A stretch of DNA of 64,000 nt from Pelagerythrobacter sp041912895 (GCF_041912895.1 NZ_JAYSGI010000001.1:186001-250000); one strand, 5' to 3'. Numbered from the stretch's first letter, positions 1 to 8,897 are shown. The notes: a model not told the origin generated them from the sequence alone. Made by a program: numbers and translations.

Positions 1-1390
1 CGGCGCGGCGGAGCCTCGCGACGGGCAGACTCCGCATACCGGCAGTCTGGCGCGGCGCATGCTGCTCATCGCGGCGGGCTGGATCGTCGTGCTGCTGCTG
101 GGCGGGGGCGTCGCGCTCGAACGGTCGCTCACCGGCCAGGTCGAACAGAACTTCGACGATCAGCTCGGCTACCTGCTCAACACGATGATCGCGATCTCCG
201 AAGTCGATCCGATCGGCGAGGTCTATTTCATCCGTCCGATCGGCGAGCCGCGCTTCCTCGAGCCGAATTCGGGCATGTACTGGCAGATTTCGGCCGAAGG
301 GCGGCAGGGCTTCGAATCGTACTCGCTCGAACCGTCGCAATCGCTGTGGGACCGCACGCTGACCCAGCAGGGCGACCACATCGACCACGAGCCGCATTTC
401 TACGACAACCGCCAGTTTCCCGAGGAACCGCTGCGCGCGGTCGAGCGCACGGTGATCCTGCCCGGCAGCGACGTGCGCTGGACCTTCACCGTCGCCGCCG
501 CGCGCGAGGAGATGGACAAGCAGATCGCGCGCATCCGCTCGATCCTGGTGTGGAGCTTCGCCGCATTGGGGCTCGGGCTGATCGGCATGGCGGTGCTGCA
601 AAGCTACTACGGCCTGTTGCCGCTGCGCCGCATCCGCGCGGCGATCCAGCGCATCCGCACCACCGGCACCAACCGGGTAACCGACCCCCTGCCGCTGGAG
701 GTGCAGCCGCTGGTGGAAGAGCTCAACATGCTGCTCGCGCACTCCGAGCGGCAGGCGGAGGAGGCGCGCACCCACGCGGGCAATCTCGCGCATGCGCTCA
801 AGACGCCGCTCACGGTGGTCAACAACGCGGCCACCGCGCACGCGCCCGATCTCGCCGCCACGGTGATCCGCGAGGCGCGCACGATGCGCCGCCACGTCGA
901 CCACCACCTCGCCCGCGCGCGCGCCGTGGGGCGCCGCTCGGTCGGCCATGCGCGCACGCCGGTGTGCGACAGCGCCGAAGCCGTGCGCCGCGCGGTCGAG
1001 CGGCTCTATCCCGAGGTTCGCTTCGATATCGACGGGAGCCGCGAGGCGCGCGTCGCGATCGAGCGGCAGGATCTCGACGAGATCCTCGGCAACCTGATCG
1101 AGAACGCCGCGAAGTACGGCGGCGGCAGCGTGTTCGTCACCATCGATGCCGAGCCCGATCCCGACGGCTGCGTGATCTGGATCGAGGACGACGGCATGGG
1201 CATCCCCGAAGAGGAGCGTACACGCATCTTCGATCGCGGCGCGCGGCTGGATACCGGCAAACCCGGCACCGGGCTCGGCCTCGCGATCGTGCGCGACGTG
1301 GCGGAAATCTACGGCGGTTCGGTCGAGCTGAACGAAAGCGAGGATCTCGGCGGACTGCTGGTGAAGCTCCGGCTGCCGCGTGCCGGCTGA
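1..1390 (+). CDS. Sensor histidine kinase, PhoQ-like (5' end outside window)
   Basis: Membrane-bound sensor kinase that would phosphorylate a partner response regulator, presumably encoded just to the left. The first ATG is at 59, but the frame is open to the left edge with no start codon in between, and the family usually has about 15-20 residues before the first membrane helix, so the true start is probably outside. Counting from the ATG at 59: membrane segments near residues 3-20 and 160-182, a periplasmic domain between them, then a HAMP-like linker, an H-box with phospho-acceptor His near 245 (NLAHALKTPL), an N-box near 345 (NLIENAAKYG), and G boxes DDGMGIP and GTGLGL. The ligand is unknown. 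Confidence 0.88.
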   Translation, partial: GAAEPRDGQTPHTGSLARRMLLIAAGWIVVLLLGGGVALERSLTGQVEQNFDDQLGYLLNTMIAISEVDPIGEVYFIRPIGEPRFLEPNSGMYWQISAEGRQGFESYSLEPSQSLWDRTLTQQGDHIDHEPHFYDNRQFPEEPLRAVERTVILPGSDVRWTFTVAAAREEMDKQIARIRSILVWSFAALGLGLIGMAVLQSYYGLLPLRRIRAAIQRIRTTGTNRVTDPLPLEVQPLVEELNMLLAHSERQAEEARTHAGNLAHALKTPLTVVNNAATAHAPDLAATVIREARTMRRHVDHHLARARAVGRRSVGHARTPVCDSAEAVRRAVERLYPEVRFDIDGSREARVAIERQDLDEILGNLIENAAKYGGGSVFVTIDAEPDPDGCVIWIEDDGMGIPEEERTRIFDRGARLDTGKPGTGLGLAIVRDVAEIYGGSVELNESEDLGGLLVKLRLPRAG

Positions 1391-1472
1391 GCCGGTACGG
1401 AGGGCGCTTCGGAACTTCGCGCCGGTTCGCGCATAGCAGCTTGTAAGCTAACTTTTTTCCGGGAGACTGACG

Positions 1473-2030
1473 ATGGCGCAGCGCATACTTGCCATGGCGA
1501 CCCTGGCCGCAGCCACGATCGGCCTCGGGGCGTGCAGCACTTACGACGACGGATACGGTTACGGCGGCGCGTCGTACGGCTACGGCAGCGGCTATTACGA
1601 CCGCGGCGGATATGGCAGCGGCTACGGCTCGTCGTATTACGGCTGGTACAACGACTATTATTATCCGGGCACCGGCTATTATGTCTACAACCGCGCCGGC
1701 CAGCGCTATCGCTGGAACGACAGCACCCGCCGCTATTGGGAGGCGCGCCGCCACGGGTATGGCGACCGGCGCGAGTGGCGCGACAACTGGTCCGACTATC
1801 GCCGCGACCGGCGCGATGACTGGCGCGACCGCCGGGACGATCGGCGTGACGACTGGCGCGACCGGCGTGACGACTGGCGCGACCGGCGCGAGGATTGGCG
1901 CGAACGTCGGGAGGACCGGCGCGACGACTGGCGCGATCGGCGCGGCGACCGGGGTGACTGGAACCGCGACGATCGGCGCGGTGGCCGCGACGGCGATCGC
2001 AGGTGGCGCGGGCGCGACCGCGACGACTGA
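1473..2030 (+). CDS. Putative lipoprotein, Gly/Tyr-rich with DDWRDRR repeat tail
   Basis: 185-residue protein that I do not recognise as a named family. The N-terminus is a lipoprotein signal with lipobox LGAC and Cys21, so it is probably lipid-anchored in the envelope. Residues 24-75 are Gly/Tyr-rich, and a short region with YVYNRAGQRYRWND resembles surface-protein segments. From about residue 115 the chain becomes repeats of DDWRDRR and variants (alternating acidic and arginine residues with one Trp), likely helical or disordered and strongly charged. The start at 1473 follows a GGGAG ribosome site. It stands alone, 82 bases after the kinase gene. Possible roles are binding of nucleic acid or polyanion, or an envelope scaffold; none is shown by the sequence. 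Confidence 0.72.
   Translation: MAQRILAMATLAAATIGLGACSTYDDGYGYGGASYGYGSGYYDRGGYGSGYGSSYYGWYNDYYYPGTGYYVYNRAGQRYRWNDSTRRYWEARRHGYGDRREWRDNWSDYRRDRRDDWRDRRDDRRDDWRDRRDDWRDRREDWRERREDRRDDWRDRRGDRGDWNRDDRRGGRDGDRRWRGRDRDD
1805..1965 (+). repeat. Degenerate 21-bp tandem repeats inside a coding region
   Basis: A 21-base unit encoding DDWRDRR (core gactggcgcgaccgg) recurs in frame about seven times with variants. It explains why several other frames are also open here and encode their own low-complexity repeats. The number of units is likely to vary between strains by slippage. Confidence 0.7.
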
Positions 2031-2048
2031 CTCTCGCTAGCCGCCGCG

Positions 2049-2342
2049 TCAGCCGCTTCTGGCGCGCTCGTGGTGGCGGATGACCTCGTCGATGATGAAG
2101 CGCAGGAACTTCTCCGAGAACTCCGGGTCGAGCTGCGAATCCTCCGCCAGCTTGCGCAGCCGCGCGATCTGCTCGGTTTCGCGCGAGGGATCGGCCGGGG
2201 GCAGCTCATTGGCCGCCTTGTATTTGCCGACCGCCTGCGTGATGCGGAACCGCTCCGCCAGGATATGGACCAGCGCGGCATCGATGTTGTCGATGCTGCG
2301 GCGGAAGGCGGCGAGCTGCGCATCTGGTTCGGAATCGGCCAT
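2049..2342 (-). CDS. Chorismate mutase, AroQ type
   Basis: 97-residue protein converting chorismate to prephenate, the branch point to Phe and Tyr. It shows the all-helical AroQ pattern: LAAFRRSIDNIDAALVHILA, then RF.IT..VG.YKA with the catalytic Arg/Lys positions, then ETEQIARLRKLA and a last helix ending RFIIDEVIRHHE. The length matches monofunctional AroQ proteins of alphaproteobacteria. The start at 2342 (MADSEPD) is preferred because the upstream open frame runs antisense into the polyprenyl synthase gene. It diverges from that gene across 78 bases. Confidence 0.88.
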   Translation of the reverse strand: MADSEPDAQLAAFRRSIDNIDAALVHILAERFRITQAVGKYKAANELPPADPSRETEQIARLRKLAEDSQLDPEFSEKFLRFIIDEVIRHHERARSG

Positions 2343-2420
2343 CGCGCGCTCGCATATCACGCTGGACGTCACGATTCCAAGCTTGCCAAGCCGCGTCGCG
2401 GCCACCAATGCGGGCGCATC

Positions 2421-3431
2421 ATGACCGCCGACGTCGTTCCCCTGCCGCGCCGCACGCCCACGCTCGATCCGATGCTCGCGCTGACCGCGCAGGGCATGAA
2501 CTCGGTCAACGCCGTGATCCTCGACCGGATGCAGAGCGAAATCCCGCTGATCCCGCGCCTCGCCGGGCACCTGATCTCGGGCGGCGGCAAGCGGCTGCGC
2601 CCCATGCTGACGCTCGCGGGGGCGGAACTGGTCGGCTACCAGGGCACACGGCACCACAAGCTCGCCGCGTCGGTCGAATTCATCCACACCGCTACGCTGC
2701 TGCACGACGATGTGGTCGACGGCAGCGAGTTGCGCCGCGGCAAGGCGGCGGCGAACATCATCTTCGGCAATCCGGCCACCGTGCTGGTCGGCGATTTCCT
2801 GTTCAGCCGCGCGTTCGAACTGATGACCGAGGACGGGAGCCTCAAGGTGCTCAAGATCCTCTCGAGCGCGAGCGCGGTGATCGCCGAGGGCGAGGTCTCG
2901 CAGCTCACCGCGCAGCGCCAGATCGAAACCAGCGAGGAGCGCTACCTTCACATCATCGGCGCCAAGACCGCCGCACTGTTCGCCGCCGCGAGCCGCATCA
3001 GCGCGGTCGTGGCCGAATGCGGCGAGCGCGAGGAACGCGCGCTGGAGGATTACGGCCGCAACCTCGGCGTCGCCTTCCAGCTCGTCGACGATGCGATCGA
3101 CTACGATTCGGACGCCGCCGAGATGGGCAAGGACAAGGGCGACGATTTCCGCGAAGGCAAGATGACCCTGCCGGTGATCTTCGCCTATGCGCGCGGCACC
3201 GCGGAAGAGCGCAAGTTCTGGCAGGCCGCCATCTCCGGCTTGCGCACGTCCGACGACGATCTGGCCGAGGCGATCCACCTGATCGGCAAGTACGACGCGG
3301 TCGAGGCGACACGCGAACGCGCTCGCCACTTCGCCGCCCGCGCGGTGGACGCGATCTCGATCTTCCCCGACGGCCGCGCCCGCGCCGCGATGGCCGAAGC
3401 CGCGCACTTCGCGGTGGCGCGGGGGTACTGA
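2421..3431 (+). CDS. ispB: Polyprenyl (probably octaprenyl/decaprenyl) diphosphate synthase
   Basis: 336-residue trans-isoprenyl diphosphate synthase that elongates farnesyl or geranylgeranyl diphosphate with IPP units to make the ubiquinone side chain. It has the family GGGKRLRP motif near 55, the first aspartate-rich motif DDVVD at residue 96, and the second DDAID at residue 223. These bind Mg-diphosphate. The start at 2421 (MTADVVPLPRR) gives the usual family length; the frame is open further upstream, but that overlaps the divergent chorismate mutase. Chain length cannot be read from the sequence with certainty; erythrobacters commonly make Q-10. Confidence 0.92.
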   Translation: MTADVVPLPRRTPTLDPMLALTAQGMNSVNAVILDRMQSEIPLIPRLAGHLISGGGKRLRPMLTLAGAELVGYQGTRHHKLAASVEFIHTATLLHDDVVDGSELRRGKAAANIIFGNPATVLVGDFLFSRAFELMTEDGSLKVLKILSSASAVIAEGEVSQLTAQRQIETSEERYLHIIGAKTAALFAAASRISAVVAECGEREERALEDYGRNLGVAFQLVDDAIDYDSDAAEMGKDKGDDFREGKMTLPVIFAYARGTAEERKFWQAAISGLRTSDDDLAEAIHLIGKYDAVEATRERARHFAARAVDAISIFPDGRARAAMAEAAHFAVARGY

Positions 3432-3469
3432 TTCCGCATCCGGGATGACGAGGTGAGTAGGGCAGCTGC

Positions 3470-5896
3470 GTGACCGACCTCCCGATCCACGTCGCCTTGC
3501 CCGAACTGCTCGCCGCCTTGCGTGCAAGCGGCACGGCGGTGCTGGTCGCGCCGCCGGGGGCCGGCAAGACCACCGCGGTCGCGCCCGCGCTGCTGGGCGA
3601 GCCGTGGTGCACCGGGCAGGTCATCCTCCTCAGCCCGCGCCGGGTCGCCGCGCGCGCCGCCGCCGAGCGGATGGCCGAACTGCTCGGCGAGAAGGCAGGC
3701 GAAACGATCGGCTACCTGACCCGGCTCGACAGCCGCACCTCGGCGAAGACGCGGGTGCTGGTGATGACCGAGGCGATCTTCGTCAATCGCGTGATCGACG
3801 ACCCGGAACTTGCGGGCGTCTCCGCCGTGCTGTTCGACGAGGCGCACGAGCGGCACCTCGACAGCGATCTTGGCCTCGCGCTGGCGCTGGAAACCCGCGC
3901 CGTGGTGCGCGAGGACCTGCGCGTCTGCGTCATGTCGGCGACGATCGACGGCGCGCGCTTCGCTCGGTTGCTGGGCGAGGATGCGCCGGTGATCGCGAGC
4001 GAGGGGCGGGCATTTCCACTCGAAATCAGGTGGTTGGGCTCGGCACCCGACAAACGGCTCGAAGATGCGATGGCGGCTGCCGTCATGGCGGCGTGGCGCG
4101 ATACCGAGGGCGACATCCTCGCCTTCCTGCCCGGCGTGCGCGAGATTGAGCGGACTCGCGAGCGGCTCGCCGAGCGCCTGCCCGACATGCCAATCCTGCC
4201 CTTGCACGGCCAAGTCGACCCTGCGGCCCAGCGCGCCGCGATCCGCCGCGATCCGCAGGGGCACCGCCGCATCGTGCTCGCCACTGCGATCGCCGAAACT
4301 TCGCTGACGCTCGACGGTGTATCGGTGGTGGTCGACAGCGGCGTGGCGCGCCATGCCGAATTCGACAAGGCGGCGGGCACCACGCACCTCGTAACCCGTC
4401 GCGCGAGCCAGGCCTCGGCGGGCCAGCGTGCTGGGCGTGCGGCACGGCAGGGGCCCGGCGTCGCCTATCGCCTGTGGGAGGAGGCCGCGCACCCCGGCCG
4501 CCCCGAATTCGACTTGCCCGAAATCGCCACCGCCGACTTGGCGCCGCTGCTGCTCGGCCTCGCGCGGCGCGGAAGCGATCCGGCCTTGCTCGCCTGGCTC
4601 GATCCGCCGCCCGCCGCCGCGCTCGCTTCTGCGCGGGAGCGGCTGGCGCAACTCGGCGCGCTCGACGGGGAAGGGCGGATCACCGACCGCGGCGAGGCGC
4701 TGGCCGCGCTCCCGCTCGATCCCGCGCACGCCGCGATGGTCCTGTTCGGGGCCGAACACGGCGCGGCGCGCGATGCCGCGCGGATCGCGCTGCTGTTGCA
4801 GGAACGCGGGCTCGGCGGGCGGGGGGAGGATCTCGCGGGCCGCCTCCAGCGCTGGGCCGCCGACCGCTCGCCGCGCGCCGAAGCGAGTCGCAAGCTGGCC
4901 GAGCGATGGGCGCGCAAAGCTGAGGAATTGACGAAGTTACCTTCCCAAAGCCCTGTTCCAGCGGGAATTTGTCTTGCGGCTGGTCTGCCCGACAATATCG
5001 CGCGCCGCCGCGATCCTTCGGGCGAGCATTGGTTGTCGGCGGGCGGACGCGGCTTCGTGCTCGATCCGGCCAGCCCGCTCGCGCGCGCCGAATGGCTCGC
5101 GATCGGCGACGCGCAGGGGCAGGCGAAGGGCGCGCGGATCACCGCCGCGCTCCCGCTCGAGGAAGCCGAGATCGAACGCTGGCTGCCCGAGCGGATCGAG
5201 CGGCGCTCCGTGCTCAAGTGGAACGCGGGGGAAGGGCGGGTCGAAGCCCGGCTGGAACGTCGCCTCGGCGCGATCGTGCTCGCCAGCGGGCCGGACCCGT
5301 CGCCCGATCCCGAGGCCATTGTGGATATGCTTGTGGACAAGGCGGTGGAGCGGCTGGGGGAACTGCTCCCCGCCGACCTGCTCGCCCGCGCGCGCTACGC
5401 CGGGATTGCCGCGCTTTCGCCCGAGGGGCTGGCCGAGAACGCGGCGCTTTGGCTGCGTCCGCTGCTGGAGGGGCGGCGCGATCTCGCCGTGCCGCGCGGC
5501 AGGCTCGTCGATGCGCTGCTCGGCCAGCTCGACTGGGGCGACCGGCAGGCGCTCGACCGCGACGCCCCGCGCGAATTCGCTTCCCCCGCCGGCACGCACC
5601 ACGCGATCGACTACAGCGGCGACGACGCGCCGAGCGTCGAGGTGCGGGTGCAGGCGCTGTTCGGGCTGGAGCGCCATCCGATGATCGGCCGCACGCCGCT
5701 GTTGCTCAAGCTCACCAGCCCGGCGGGCCGCCCGATCCAGTCCACCCGCGACCTGCCCGGCTTCTGGCGCGGCAGCTGGGCCGAGGTGCGCAAGGACATG
5801 AAGGGCCGCTACCCGAAGCACCGCTGGCCCGACGAACCGTGGGCGGAGGCGCCGAGCTTGAAGACGAAGAACGCCTTTTCGAGGGGCGGTGGCTGA
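3470..5896 (+). CDS. hrpB: ATP-dependent helicase HrpB
   Basis: 808-residue DExH-box helicase of the HrpA/HrpB group. The Walker A motif APPGAGKTT lies near residues 28-36 and the DEAH box near 123. Motif SAT, the helicase C domain with QRAGRAAR, a helicase-associated region, and the C-terminal HrpB domain ending in KGRYPKHRWPDEPW follow. The length is that of full HrpB. The start is the GTG at 3470, 38 bases after ispB. Its cellular role in RNA metabolism is poorly defined in this group. Confidence 0.93.
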   Translation: MTDLPIHVALPELLAALRASGTAVLVAPPGAGKTTAVAPALLGEPWCTGQVILLSPRRVAARAAAERMAELLGEKAGETIGYLTRLDSRTSAKTRVLVMTEAIFVNRVIDDPELAGVSAVLFDEAHERHLDSDLGLALALETRAVVREDLRVCVMSATIDGARFARLLGEDAPVIASEGRAFPLEIRWLGSAPDKRLEDAMAAAVMAAWRDTEGDILAFLPGVREIERTRERLAERLPDMPILPLHGQVDPAAQRAAIRRDPQGHRRIVLATAIAETSLTLDGVSVVVDSGVARHAEFDKAAGTTHLVTRRASQASAGQRAGRAARQGPGVAYRLWEEAAHPGRPEFDLPEIATADLAPLLLGLARRGSDPALLAWLDPPPAAALASARERLAQLGALDGEGRITDRGEALAALPLDPAHAAMVLFGAEHGAARDAARIALLLQERGLGGRGEDLAGRLQRWAADRSPRAEASRKLAERWARKAEELTKLPSQSPVPAGICLAAGLPDNIARRRDPSGEHWLSAGGRGFVLDPASPLARAEWLAIGDAQGQAKGARITAALPLEEAEIERWLPERIERRSVLKWNAGEGRVEARLERRLGAIVLASGPDPSPDPEAIVDMLVDKAVERLGELLPADLLARARYAGIAALSPEGLAENAALWLRPLLEGRRDLAVPRGRLVDALLGQLDWGDRQALDRDAPREFASPAGTHHAIDYSGDDAPSVEVRVQALFGLERHPMIGRTPLLLKLTSPAGRPIQSTRDLPGFWRGSWAEVRKDMKGRYPKHRWPDEPWAEAPSLKTKNAFSRGGG

Positions 5897-5930
5897 CAGG
5901 GTTCATGTAGATAGCGAGAAAAGATTTTGT

Positions 5931-6065
5931 CACACGAAGACACGAAGGCACGAAGCTGCTGCACATCCTCGCGCCGAAGGCGCATCAACCGCCAGCGCAG
6001 CACGCGAAGATGGGCTGCGGCTTCGCCGCGGGAGACACATCTTTGTGTCTTCGTGTCTTCGTGTG
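5931..6065. repeat. Palindromic intergenic repeat element A
   Basis: A 17-base perfect inverted repeat: cacacgaagacacgaag at 5931-5947 is the exact reverse complement of 6049-6065. About 100 bases lie between the arms, with an inner hairpin gcgccgaaggcgc at 5971-5983 and a second inner motif ctgcggcttcgccgcgg near 6015-6031. The element lies in the gap between hrpB and the small complex I subunit gene. Its arms themselves consist of a repeated acacgaag unit. It has the same plan as the element at 6436-6580. Confidence 0.75.
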
Positions 6066-6150
6066 AGGGGATTTTTTCTTTCGCGCCCTCCGCGTGAACC
6101 AAACCCGAAGAACCTTGATTTTCATCCCGCCCGAGTGAAAAGCGCCAGAC

Positions 6151-6429
6151 ATGCCAGCACGAATCTACCAGCGACCGAAGAATGCGATGCAGTCCGGCAA
6201 GGCGCGGACCGACGAATGGGTGCTCGAATTCGAGCAGTCCGAGGCGCGTCGCGCCGATCCGCTGATGGGCTGGACGGGCAGCGCCGACACGCAGGCGCAG
6301 GTGCAACTCACCTTCCCCGACAAGGACGCCGCGAAGGCCTATGCCGCGAAATACGGCATCCCCGCCCGCATCCACGCCACCCCGCCGCGCAACCTGAAAA
6401 TCCAGGCCTACGCCGACAATTTCCGGTAG
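6151..6429 (+). CDS. NADH dehydrogenase accessory subunit, NDUFS4-like
   Basis: 92-residue protein of the 'ETC complex I subunit conserved region' family, the bacterial counterpart of mitochondrial NDUFS4 (18 kDa subunit), which binds peripherally on the matrix/cytoplasmic arm of complex I. Family features are the start MPARIYQRPKNAMQSGKA, the central EWVLEFE, MGWTGSADT, then Q..L.F..K.AA.AYA...G and a C-terminal PRNLKIQAYADNF. The length is typical for alphaproteobacteria. It is encoded alone, away from any nuo genes in view, and is flanked on both sides by related palindromic repeats. Confidence 0.88.
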   Translation: MPARIYQRPKNAMQSGKARTDEWVLEFEQSEARRADPLMGWTGSADTQAQVQLTFPDKDAAKAYAAKYGIPARIHATPPRNLKIQAYADNFR

Positions 6430-6435
6430 CGTCGA

Positions 6436-6580
6436 TCACGCGGAGACGCAGAGACGCGGAGGTGTCTCCGCAGCCGCCGAAGGCGCGTTATCTGCAAACC
6501 CCGCCTCTCGGTCACACTGGAAGATAGAGTGCGGCTGCGCCGCAGGCGAAAGCCCTCCGCGTGTCCGCGCCTCCGCGTGA
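6436..6580. repeat. Palindromic intergenic repeat element B
   Basis: Inverted repeat with 26-base arms, 23 of 26 positions complementary: 6436-6461 against 6555-6580 (arms begin tcacgcggagacgcagagac and end ctccgcgtga). The interior holds gccgaaggc near 6476-6484 and gtgcggctgcgccgcagg near 6530-6546, matching the inner motifs of the element at 5931-6065. It lies between the complex I subunit gene and the SRP RNA gene. Confidence 0.7.
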
Positions 6581-6624
6581 GTCCTACAATCGAGTTGTAA
6601 TCCCTCGCGCATCCCGCCATATGC

Positions 6625-6720
6625 CCGGCCGGGAGTCGGGTGGACGTTTGCGTTCGCTCACCGGGTCAGGTCCGGAAGGAAGCAGCCCAGGTGGATTGCG
6701 GCGGGTCGCCCGGCTCCTTT
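6625..6720 (+). ncRNA. ffs: Signal recognition particle RNA (4.5S type)
   Basis: Small bacterial SRP RNA, which with Ffh targets membrane proteins to FtsY (encoded at 45393-46316). The near-invariant apical sequence ggtcaggtccggaaggaag followed by cagcccag is at 6664-6688 and is diagnostic. Terminal strands gccggg near 6627 and cccggct near 6709 close the hairpin, and a run of T at 6718-6723 serves as terminator. The ends are estimated from pairing. It sits directly upstream of dnaX. Confidence 0.93.
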
Positions 6721-6772
6721 TTTGTTCCAGCATCCGCATGACATTCGCCGGCATTCGCCCTACCTGTCGGTC

Positions 6773-8533
6773 ATGGGTGATTCACCGGACAATCCCGCCG
6801 ACCTTCCGTGGGAAGAGGGCGACGCCGAAGCGCCGAGCGCCGCCGATCTCGAGGCGGCAGGCCAGTCCGCGATGTTCGGCGATGCACCGCCCGCCGCCGC
6901 GCCCAAGCCGAAACCTGCCGCGCCGCCCGCGAACCAGCCCTACCGCGTGCTCGCGCGCAAGTATCGCCCGCAGACCTTCTCCGAGCTGATCGGGCAGGAA
7001 CCGATGGTGCGCACGCTCGCCAATGCGATCGAGCGCGACCGGCTGGCGCATGCCTTCCTGATGACCGGGGTGCGCGGGGTGGGCAAGACCTCGACCGCGC
7101 GGCTGATCGCCAAGGCGCTGAACTGTGTCGGGCCGGACGGGCAAGGCGGCCCGACGATCGACCCGTGCGGCGTGTGCGAGCCGTGCACCGCGATTGCCGA
7201 GGGCCGCCATATCGACGTGATCGAGATGGACGCGGCCAGCCACACCGGCGTCGACGACGTGCGCGAGATCATCGAGGCGGTGCGCTATGCCGCCGTCTCC
7301 GCGCGCTACAAGATCTACATCATCGACGAAGTCCACATGCTGTCGCGCAACGCTTTCAATGCCTTGCTCAAGACACTTGAGGAACCGCCCGCGCATGTGA
7401 AGTTCTTGTTCGCGACCACCGAGGTCGACAAGCTGCCGGTCACCGTGCTCAGCCGCACCCAGCGTTTCGACCTGCGCCGCATCCCCGCCGAACTGCTGCA
7501 GGCGCATTTCGCGTGGGTCTGCGAGCAGGAAGGCGTCGCGGTGGAGCCGGAGGCGCTGTACATGGTCGCCGCCGCCGCCGAAGGGTCGGTGCGCGACGGG
7601 CTCTCGATCCTCGATCAGGCGATCGCGCATGCCGACATGGGCGACGACCAGCGGGTCACCGCCGCACGGGTGCGCGACATGCTCGGGCTGGCCGACAAGG
7701 GCGCGCAGCGGCGGCTGCTCGGCACGATCCTCGAAGGCGATGCGCAGGCCCTGCTGGTGGGCGTGGCCGACCAATATGCGCTCGGGGTCGAGCCGCTTGC
7801 GCTGATGCGCGGGCTGATGGATCTCGTCCACCGGATCACCGTCGCGCAGATCGGCCAGGCCGAGCCCGACGCGCCGAGCGCGGAGGAACGCGCCGCGCTG
7901 GCCGACTGGGCCGGGCGACTTTCGGCGGGCCAGCTCCATCGCCTGTGGCAACTGCTGCTCAAGGGGCACGACGAGGTGCGGCAGGCGCCCGATCCGCTGG
8001 TCGCCGCGCAGATGGCGCTGCTCCGCGTGCTCCACGCCGCCGATCTGCCCGATCCGGGCAAGCTGGCCAAGAAGCTCGACGACATGGCCGCGAACGGCGT
8101 CGCCGCGCCCGCCTCCGTGGGGCAGGGGGCGAGCGGTGGTGCGAGCGCTGCGCTCGATTGGGAGGCGCTGGTCGACCGGGTCGGTAATTCGGGCGCGCTG
8201 CGTGTGGAGCAGACGATGCGCGACTGGGTCCGTCCGATCGAGCTGACGCAGGGCCGCCTCGTCTATGCGCTGGCCGAAGGTTTCGCGGGCGATCCGGCGG
8301 CCGAATTCCGCGACACGCTTTCCAAATTGGACGGCGAGCGCTGGGAAATCGAACAACGCGAGGCCGGCGGTGCGCCGAGCCTGCGCGAACGCGACGAGGC
8401 CGCTAAGGCCGAAGCCAAGGCGAAGCTGCGCGCGCACCCGCTGGTCGAAGCCGCTTTCGAGGCGTTTCCCGAGGCCGAGATGGTCGAGGACGCCGACGTG
8501 CAGCCCGCAGGCAAGCAGGCCTGGGGCCGATAA
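6773..8533 (+). CDS. dnaX: DNA polymerase III subunit gamma/tau
   Basis: Clamp-loader ATPase of the replicative polymerase, 586 residues from the ATG at 6773. The frame is open to 6722, but that would run into the SRP RNA terminator, so 6773 (MGDSPDN) is preferred. The N-terminal ~55 residues are Pro/Ala-rich and precede YRVLARKYRPQTF, where homology starts. Walker A GVRGVGKTS lies near 97-105, followed by the zinc-binding Cys cluster (C...CGVCEPC), Walker B IYIIDEVHML, and the SRC-like sensor LSRTQRFD. Domain III and a C-terminal tau-like region follow. The gene is followed by ybaB in the usual order. Confidence 0.95.
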   Translation: MGDSPDNPADLPWEEGDAEAPSAADLEAAGQSAMFGDAPPAAAPKPKPAAPPANQPYRVLARKYRPQTFSELIGQEPMVRTLANAIERDRLAHAFLMTGVRGVGKTSTARLIAKALNCVGPDGQGGPTIDPCGVCEPCTAIAEGRHIDVIEMDAASHTGVDDVREIIEAVRYAAVSARYKIYIIDEVHMLSRNAFNALLKTLEEPPAHVKFLFATTEVDKLPVTVLSRTQRFDLRRIPAELLQAHFAWVCEQEGVAVEPEALYMVAAAAEGSVRDGLSILDQAIAHADMGDDQRVTAARVRDMLGLADKGAQRRLLGTILEGDAQALLVGVADQYALGVEPLALMRGLMDLVHRITVAQIGQAEPDAPSAEERAALADWAGRLSAGQLHRLWQLLLKGHDEVRQAPDPLVAAQMALLRVLHAADLPDPGKLAKKLDDMAANGVAAPASVGQGASGGASAALDWEALVDRVGNSGALRVEQTMRDWVRPIELTQGRLVYALAEGFAGDPAAEFRDTLSKLDGERWEIEQREAGGAPSLRERDEAAKAEAKAKLRAHPLVEAAFEAFPEAEMVEDADVQPAGKQAWGR

Positions 8534-8555
8534 CCCCCACCCGAGGATACGAACG

Positions 8556-8897
8556 ATGCAATCGATGGAAGAGATGATCCAGGCCGCGCAGAAGGCCGCC
8601 GAGCAGATCCAGAGCCAGATGGGCGAGATGCAGACCAAGCTCGACGCGATCGAGGTGGAAGGCACCGCGGGTGGCGGCCTCGTCACCGTCAAGGCGAGCG
8701 CCAAGGGCCGCATCCTGCGCGTCGCGATCGACGAGAGCCTGATGAAGCCGGAAGAAAAGCAGATGGTCGAGGACCTCGTCACCGCCGCCTTCAACGACGC
8801 GCGCGACAAGGCCGACCGCGTTTCCAACGAAGAGATGCAGAAGATGCAGGGCGGGCTCGGCCTGCCGCCGGGGTTCAACCTGCCGGGCATGGGGTGA
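8556..8897 (+). CDS. YbaB/EbfC family nucleoid-associated protein
   Basis: 113-residue DNA-binding nucleoid protein that commonly follows dnaX. The first helix is rich in Gln/Glu (MIQAAQKAAEQIQSQMGEMQ), then the core GTAGGGLVTVKASAKG, and IDESLM, typical of the family. The start at 8556 follows a GAGG site nine bases upstream; an internal ATG at 8565 is an alternative. recR, which often follows in this operon, is not here; an aldolase-like gene follows instead. Confidence 0.9.
   Translation: MQSMEEMIQAAQKAAEQIQSQMGEMQTKLDAIEVEGTAGGGLVTVKASAKGRILRVAIDESLMKPEEKQMVEDLVTAAFNDARDKADRVSNEEMQKMQGGLGLPPGFNLPGMG

Noticed and set aside
1489..2040. Second-frame Thr/Ala/Gly-rich ORF over the repeat lipoprotein
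   Set aside because: Open only because the 21-bp repeat has no stop in that frame; no signal peptide or ribosome site.
2343..3527. Long N-terminal extension of chorismate mutase in the minus-strand frame
   Set aside because: It is antisense to ispB and lacks homology; the real protein starts at 2342.
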